A DNA stretch of 64,000 nucleotides from Tanypteryx hageni. Lineage: Eukaryota > Arthropoda > Insecta > Odonata > Petaluridae. Shown one piece after another: positions 57,101-64,000 of the stretch (its first letter is position 1; every line of letters begins with the position of its first letter). The stretch is from contig CM054114.1 in assembly GCA_028673005.1 (NCBI GenBank), forward strand, positions 15,935,516-15,999,515, written 5' to 3'. The notes beneath the pieces were generated by a model. That model saw nothing but the letters and a program-made list of their open reading frames with translations. It ran no database searches and was not told the origin of the DNA. The position numbers and the translations under genes were made by a program.

Positions 57101-57621
57101 TCTCTCACTCCCCTCTCTCCACTCCATCAAATTCCTCCTCTACCTCCAACTCCCACCACCCCCATCCCCGAAAACTCCTCCACACCCTCCTTCCCTCCAC
57201 CCTCTCCACACCCTGCACACCATCCACACCCTCCACCACACCCACAACCCCATCCACACCCTCCACCCCATCCACACCCTCCACACCATCCACAACCTCC
57301 ACATCATCCACATGCTCCACATCCTCCACACCCTCCACCACATTCACATTCTCCACACCCTCCACACCAACCACCCCATCCACAACCTCCACATCCTCCA
57401 CACCCTCCACATTCTCCACATCTTCCACACCATCCACACCCTCCACATCCTCCACAACCTCCACATCATCCACATGCTCCACACCATCCACAACCTCCAC
57501 ATCATCCACATGCTCCACATCCTCCACACCCTCCTCATCCTCCACACCCTCCACACCCTCCACGTCCTTCACACCCTCCAACCCCTCCTCCTCTGCCACC
57601 TCCTCCCCAACCCTAGCTCTC
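57101..57621. repeat. GTGGAGG(A/G)T minisatellite (right arm)
   Basis: Mirror of 35880-36400. The translated repeat is of exactly equal length and sequence in both arms, in contrast to the neighbouring TA satellite. Confidence 0.9.
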
Positions 57622-58489
57622 TCCTGCACCTGAAATAAATGCCAGAATAAATCAATTAAGGAATGAATTGCTAAATATTAACTTATTTTTAGATTCTGCA
57701 AAGCTCTATGAAAAATCAAAATTGTTAAACTAAATACTAATAAACATAACTCGGCACAATTCTCATTTCTTGTTCCTACTGTTCAGCCAGCAATGCTATA
57801 TCAAACTACACCCACTTGACGCCCTTAATTGGTGCCAGGAAAATCAGGCGCTAACTGAAACAGCGCTATTCGGAACACGTACATCCATAACAAATGAAGT
57901 TTTTAATTCGTTCCTGAGATTCTGTTAATGGAAATGAAAATGGTAATATTTTACAAATAATACACCAATGTATTATTTGTTAACCATATTACGTAACGCA
58001 TAATAGGTCATAATTTGCATTGGAATTATATTTAAATTGTACAATAAAACTTGAATATAAATGAAGATCATACTGCATTTTACGGAACTTATGTTGATCT
58101 CATGTGGGATATGAGCTTTAATGGGGTTAGAGCAGAATTTTCAAAGTATGAGCCGCAAAATGTTGAAAATGGGCCGCAAGGACCTTACCCACAAAACTTA
58201 TAGTTCCTTGATGGGTAAAAGGTTATTACCAAATCAGTCGAATACCATCCTTACAAAATTTCCCACCCATTCCCGCTGTTAGAGCACTTGTCATTGTTCT
58301 ACCCCTTTCTCAAAAACTGACCTACTGCAGCACCCTCGTGCAGCAAAGGAGCACCATCTGCTTCCTCACGAATTATTTTCCTGGAAAATGCAAAGCGTAT
58401 TTTACGAAGTTTCATTCTCGATAATCTTATATCTGAGGATAAATTTTGTTGAAGTTATATTTCCGGAAACCAATCCTATTGTTAATTAC

Positions 58490-59735
58490 AACTAATTCAA
58501 AACGGAGAAATCTCCCAATAACCATAAAAATAATAAAAAGGAAAAACACACGCCGGTTGAGGAGAAATTACTCCACGCTATCTCAGACACACTCCGGGTT
58601 TATGGGAAACTACTCCATGCCAGAGACTTTTTCTCACACACGCACAAAACATAAAATAATTTAGTGAGCACATGGAACACTTTGATGACATCGATATTGA
58701 CAATAACATGTCTGAAGAAACATTTACTAAACAAGAACCCAATCTCTTGAGCAAAGAATTTAACTTTTGTCTCCTTTACATAGAACCTTATTTAGATAAT
58801 ATTATAGGCATTGAATAATCCATTAAAAACCTTGATGATACTACCATAAATCACGTAAGAGCTGCTTGAACAATACAACTGGAATATAATATAAAAAACA
58901 ACACTACAAATCACCTTCCCAGTCCCGATTACAAACTCATCAAACTTTTAAAATTAAAAGACTTTTTATTTAAAAGCCGATAAAGGAAATTCCGTTGGCA
59001 TCGTGTCATGAATCAGCAAGATTATTTTGATAAAGTTGAACAATTATTTGAAAACGGACCTTATTCACTTCTCAACAGAAATTCTTTTAATCAAATGATT
59101 TTTTCTACCAAGGACACCATAAAAGAAAAAACTGCCTACAACTCAGAAGAGGTCTTACATTATAAGATTACGGTTTCAAATCCTACCATTTCAATGTCAC
59201 ATTGTTTACCTTAAGTTCACAAACCCGGAATTTCTGAGACCTATTGCTTCATATATTGATTTCCACACTTATCTCCTTTATAAATGGTTAGTTGACGAAT
59301 TTAAAAACCTGAAGATTCATTGACACTGCCAAAAATGTAATACTTAGTGATTCCCAAGCGTTAGATTCTTTTGATGTCACGTCTCTCTTTCCTAGCATCC
59401 CAATAAATACTACACTTAGTTTTCTCGCTTCCCCCGACATCCATTGAATAAATTAACTCTTCTAAATTCTGCATGGGACAAACTTTTTTCCTATTCTATA
59501 AAAACATTTACAAACATCAGGATTGGGCAGCCATTGGGAATCAACTTTCACCTTTTGGCCAATTTATTCATGAACTTCTTTGAACAGAAACACAATTAGT
59601 TTCCAATAGGAACCCAGAGAGTGTGACTGCAGGAGTGTTAGGCCCCTGGCGCAGAGTAATTTCCCTTAAACCGGCGTGTGAGCAGTCCCTTTTTACTATT
59701 TTTATGGTTATTAGGAGGTTTCTCCATTTTTCATT
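58490..59735 (+). pseudogene. Penelope-like element remnant (right arm)
   Basis: Penelope-like retroelements encode a telomerase-related reverse transcriptase. Here the N-terminal part of the polyprotein can be followed across stops: LLSKEFNFC at about 58747, NHLPSPDYKLIKLLKLKDFL, then the open stretch 59008-59214 with DYFDKVEQLFENGPYSLL, the family's usual segment before the first fingers motif. Next come HKPG, FPTYLLYKWLVDEFKN and SFDVTSLFPSIPI (59370-59410), the block leading to the catalytic region, which is missing. At least five stops or frameshifts are present. Inverted 150-base blocks at both ends resemble the terminal repeats of such elements. Confidence 0.75.
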
Positions 59736-60110
59736 AATACCAATCTTTACTGCTTCTCTTTTACCCAAAACTCCTGCATTGCCTTTCTTTAGTTACGACT
59801 GTAAGGTGAAAGTCTTAAAATCAATTTTTTGGGATGTCATCAAATAAATACCATAGTAAGATTCCTCGTGTGAAAAGAGAAAGGAAAGTGATTTGTCAGT
59901 ATATATCTTTCCGTTGATGACAAGAATGGAAAACTATCTGATATCCATGTAATAATTCTTTATATTCTACCATATTTGCCAGATGATTTTTGCCATCATG
60001 TAATTTCCAACTCTACTTTGCAATAAGATAAACAGGATTTTTATTTTACTGGCGTAATTTATAACTCATTTTCGAATAGCGTTGTATAAATACTGTTTCG
60101 ATTAATAATT

Positions 60111-60116
<6 letters not shown>

Positions 60117-60186
<70 letters not shown>
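60117..60186. repeat. (TA)n microsatellite, right arm
   Basis: Longer, differently structured partner of 33307-33362; the imperfect tail of the left copy is replaced by uninterrupted TA units. Confidence 0.97.
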
Positions 60187-60190
<4 letters not shown>

Positions 60191-62639
60191 ACCATAAGGA
60201 TTATTTTATTATACAGAGTAGCTATCGATTATTTCAATCTGCCTAGTAATATCAAGGCATTGAAAGAAATGTCTTGCATATTTGTGCGCTTCAGCTTTAA
60301 AATAATTTATTGGCGTAAATAGTGTGGTAATAAGGCAGTAAAATAGTTTTTAATTAATATCTAATGAGTTCCAAATAAAATCAGCGGAAATTCTATTTGG
60401 AAAAGGAACTAATTATTAAGTTTTTCTGTTATTAAATTGCGCTCGCTTCTTGGATGATTCCATTTTCCAGTTTAATTATATTGTATTGTATGACATGCTG
60501 ATTAATTTCTAGACTGGTTTCCAAAGGATTTGTTTTACCTAAAACTTTAAAATATCTTAAAATTGTGATATCGGAGCGAGATTTGTACTGTTCTAAGGGG
60601 AAAAGAATGTAAATTCTAATTCTTATCACAGAAATTTGGTAATTGATCATATTTTCTCGAAAGTCTACCAAAACGTACCGCTTTTGCATTTTAAATCGCA
60701 TTTTATCGGATTGTTGCCATGGAGACGACTATTACCGAACTCGGCTTGAGCATAGACGAGTGAACAAATGGATTATTTTCTTTTCCGCTCGACTACCATT
60801 CAGCAATGGACACTTAATCCATACATGTTAGAGTATAAACAGTAGCGTTAATTACATTAGTTTATTTAAAATAATACATGCAAAATACTACTATAATGTC
60901 AGAAAGAGATTTTGACATTGCTTTTAGTATTTTAAACCTGATAATACTCTATTAATTTGTTTTTGCAATTTTTCTCTATCATTGATAAACTATGAATTGC
61001 AAATGGTATTTATGCCATGGGAATTCCTTGGAATGACTAACACATAGTGAAACATTTCCTGCCATTATAAGTAATCAATTAGGGATGTAAACTTTGGAAA
61101 ACCAGCCTGCATTAGTCCTGGTTTGGACATCTTGTTAAGATGTAAATTCAGCTCTGTATTTCTGGTTTAAAAGCAGCGCATATATATTCTATGTGTGAAA
61201 TGTTACTTTTGTACTCTATGTACGAAAGATTTAATTAATTTACGCTATTTTCTGTCGCAGGTTAACTAATTATTAATTTATATGTAGCAATTTATGAATA
61301 CAAATTTTTGTGGGCCGCAACATATATGTTCATATTTTACAGGGCCGCAGAGAAAAAAGTTTCAAAACCCCTGTGGTCTTGATAAATAAAAGAACGAGGA
61401 ATGAGACCAAATACAGGAAGAATTCAAATATCTTGGTATTGCATTAAAAAAAACTGAACAACCGAATAGGGAGCAATAAACAAAAAATACAAAGCACGAA
61501 AGGAATGCAAACATATTTTAATTTAATGAGCGAAATGCTGGGACGAAGGCATGTGTCCTGAAATTAAACATTTAATTTAACCTCAAGAGTTTAGATTTTC
61601 CCCTTTTTCTTCTCTGACTGCCGGTTATCAGTCATTATCTATTTTATTTAAAGGGAAAATATATTTTAAATAAAGTTCACTCTATATTTTGACCTACATA
61701 AACAGCGACAAGTGCACACAGAACCAACCATCAAGCAACTGTAAATACTGATGTCTTGTGTGTTGTAAATGCTCAGTGGACATCACATATTACACCAGAA
61801 ATTTTGAAGAGTGTTAATATGGAATGCGCGAGCGCAATTCAGATAAAGTTATTAAATTATTTAGTTAAAAGTCCCGGGATGTTGTTATTCGAAAATGTCG
61901 CATACTAGCTCAGTCCCGCGGTTGTTAGAGGCCCATGGTAACTCTGTCCAACGCACAGGCACTAGATTCATGGAATGAGACGTTTCGCCGCGAGATACGG
62001 TTCGCCGCCGTCGTTAATGAATTTTTAGTGTAATGGAAAGAATAGGCTGAATCGATTTCAAGGAAATTTGGTATATAGAATCTTCACATAAATACAGTAG
62101 GTGTTTGGATTTTGTGCTTAAACTATCCAGCAGAAGTGTATATTGCAACTTGAAACATTTGTTTTCATGATTCCGGAATAGATTAGCCGAACCAGTTTCA
62201 ACTAAATTTGTTAAATATAATCTTCTAAAAAATAGGTGAATAAGTGTTATATGAAGACGGCATCAAAGCAGCAGTGATGCCACTACTGCAAATTATTTTT
62301 TTTTGTTTTCATGAATTTATTTAGGGCTGGTCAAACGGATGCCACAGAAATTTTGTATGAAGGAGGTGCGCAACACATTAAAATGAAATCAAGACGTGTT
62401 TTATAGATATAAAAATCATGACTGCACATACAAGGAATAAAATTCTTTACGTTTTGCATAACTTTCAACGATATTTAATATTTATAGGATATAAATATAT
62501 TCAAAACCATAGCGGCCATAACGGCATATTTGTTTCAGATCAGACATACGGGTGCGCCATAATAACAAATTAAACTCTTAATGACGGTATTGAACGGAAT
62601 TGGATTCTACGCATTCTCGACCAAAGCCATGAATTTTAT

Positions 62640-64000
62640 TAGTGCTTTTCGTCATTGCTGAAAAGCACTATTATCTAAGTGATGTCCGTCCGTCCGTACG
62701 CATATATCAGGGAAGAATCGGATAAATCGATTTCAACCAAATTTGGTACATAGAATACTGACATAAATTAATGACCAAAATAACATGTTTGGGCCAACTC
62801 GACTAATCAGGGGTGCCACAATTGCAAAGTTATACATTTCGGTAGTTATGAATTTGGATGGATTTAACTTAACCGATTACAAAGAAATTTTTTTTAAAGA
62901 GGCATGCAACATAATATGACAAATAAATATTTTTGTATAGTTATAGAAAACAGGGCTGCCATAATACAAGGAACAAAATAATTTTCTTTTTACAGGTATT
63001 TGTGTTGAACTGTCTACATCAATTTTAACCAAATTTAACATTTACAATAAAAACATATAAAAAACATGTTAGCGTATTAAACTGAATAAGCCAAACAGGA
63101 GAGTCACAATTACAAATTAAACTCTTTCAATTATTAAGGATTTGGAAGTAATTGGCTAAAAGGATTTCAATTAATTTTTTATATAAGATGTTTACAATAT
63201 AACATAACGAAATCAAGAAAATTAAAGCGGAGCTCAAGAGCATGGCAACAACAATAAAAGGTTAAATAATATTTTTACACGTATTTCTAGTGAATTGACT
63301 TCATGGATTTTAACAAATTATGGAATATATAATCTTCATATAAATAAATAACCAAAATATTATATTTCAACCATGTCGACTAAACAGGGATACCACAATA
63401 TCAAGGTAAGATTTTTTCTGTAAGTATGAATTTGGAAGGTATTGGCTAAACGGATCTCAAAGAACTTTCGTTTGTATGTTATGGTATGTTGTAAAATCAT
63501 ATATATAAAATTTAATTGAAATCCATTCAGCCAATTCCTGCCAAATCCTTAATTACAGAAAGTTTAATTTGTAATTGTGGCACCTGTTTGGCTGATTCGG
63601 TTTAAATATGCTAATGTAGTTTTGTATATATGTGGATATTATAAATATTAAATTTGGTTGAAACTGATGCGGTCAGTTAAAGACAAATACGTGTAAAAGA
63701 TTTTTTTATTCCTTGTATTGTGGCAGCCCTGCTCACTCTATCTATCCAAAAATCTTGATTTTGTTATTTGATGTTGCACGCCTCTTTAATACAGAATTTC
63801 GTTCAAATCGGTTTAGCCAATTCATTCGAAAGTTCGAATTACCGAAATGTTTAACTTTACAATTGTGGCACCCATGCTTGGTCGATCCGGTCCAAATATG
63901 TCATTTTGGTCATGTACTTATGTGAAAATTCTAGGTACCAAATTTGGTTGAAATCGGTGCCAGTTCTTTCCTGATATACGCGCACGGACTGACGGACGGA
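62640..64000. mobile_element. Foldback element, mirror copy, cut by the window end
   Basis: Partner of 29446-30852. The terminal hairpin at 62641-62671 is present; the other terminus would fall at about 64046. Confidence 0.85.

Larger units (their letters stand above)
58113..61384. mobile_element. Possible hAT-type element, mirror copy
   Basis: P2 right-arm partner of 32109-35391 with the same end sequences in reverse order. Confidence 0.45.
47561..64000. repeat. Right arm of palindrome P2
   Basis: Begins at AATTTTTTCCCTC (47561), the mirror of 45942, and is still matching at the last base of the window, so its outer end is unseen. Feature order is the exact mirror of the left arm. Confidence 0.97.

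Noticed and set aside
1..64000. Assembly artefact (chimeric or fold-back reads) as the source of both palindromes
   Set aside because: Not excluded, but unique spacers, arm-specific indels and independent stop and frameshift mutations argue against it. Decisive test: long reads crossing the arm/spacer junctions.
1..64000. Bacterial features: operons, CRISPR arrays, ribosome binding sites, terminators
   Set aside because: None seen; the regular repeats present are satellites or transposon ends, and genes have introns.

Overview
This is an AT-rich eukaryotic window, most likely from an arthropod: it has split exons with GT-AG borders, microexons, dinucleotide satellites, and remains of Merlin, PIF/Harbinger, piggyBac, several hAT lineages, CR1-like LINE and Penelope-like elements. 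I see no bacterial gene organisation, CRISPR array, rRNA or convincing tRNA. I cannot name the species.

Two very large, slightly diverged inverted repeats (palindromes) dominate. Palindrome 1 (P1) runs from before base 1 to at least about 11491; its arms (1-4942 and 6543-11491) flank a 1.6 kb spacer. Palindrome 2 (P2) runs from about 29492 past the window end at 64000; its arms (29492-45942 and 47561-64000) flank another 1.6 kb spacer. Both spacers hold transposase sequence: a broken CGGBP1-like hAT in P1, and in P2 a long open reading frame of a DDE/DDD-like family that is common in invertebrate genomes but that I cannot place with certainty. The arms differ by scattered substitutions, small indels and independent disabling mutations (clearest in the P2 Harbinger transposase), so they are not simple copies of one read.

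Each P1 arm carries a mirrored pair of exons, one encoding a transmembrane segment; on the right these may continue into the single-copy region. That region (11.5-29.4 kb) holds a possible terminal exon (13211-13393) and a second set of in-phase small exons (16967-17023, 22365-22397, 22928-22984). The first two small exons lie in duplicated intron/exon blocks, and their peptide contains a GILK (SILK-type) motif followed by a VRF (RVxF-like) motif, an arrangement known from protein phosphatase 1 regulators. The rest is transposon debris: a LINE, two hAT pseudogenes, a piggyBac piece, a TA-flanked TIR element and a nearly full-length Merlin element.

The P2 arms carry, from outside in: a 1.4 kb foldback element, a large TIR-bounded block with a Penelope pseudogene, a TA satellite, a 0.5 kb GTGGAGGNT minisatellite, a two-exon candidate gene open in both arms, another Penelope fragment, a Harbinger element (transposase plus MADF protein), a short hairpin insertion with a hammerhead-like core, and a 0.93 kb TIR element packed with AAGCAAATGCTTA palindromes. 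Real host genes in the window are few and partial; functional statements about them are inferences from motifs and splice phase.
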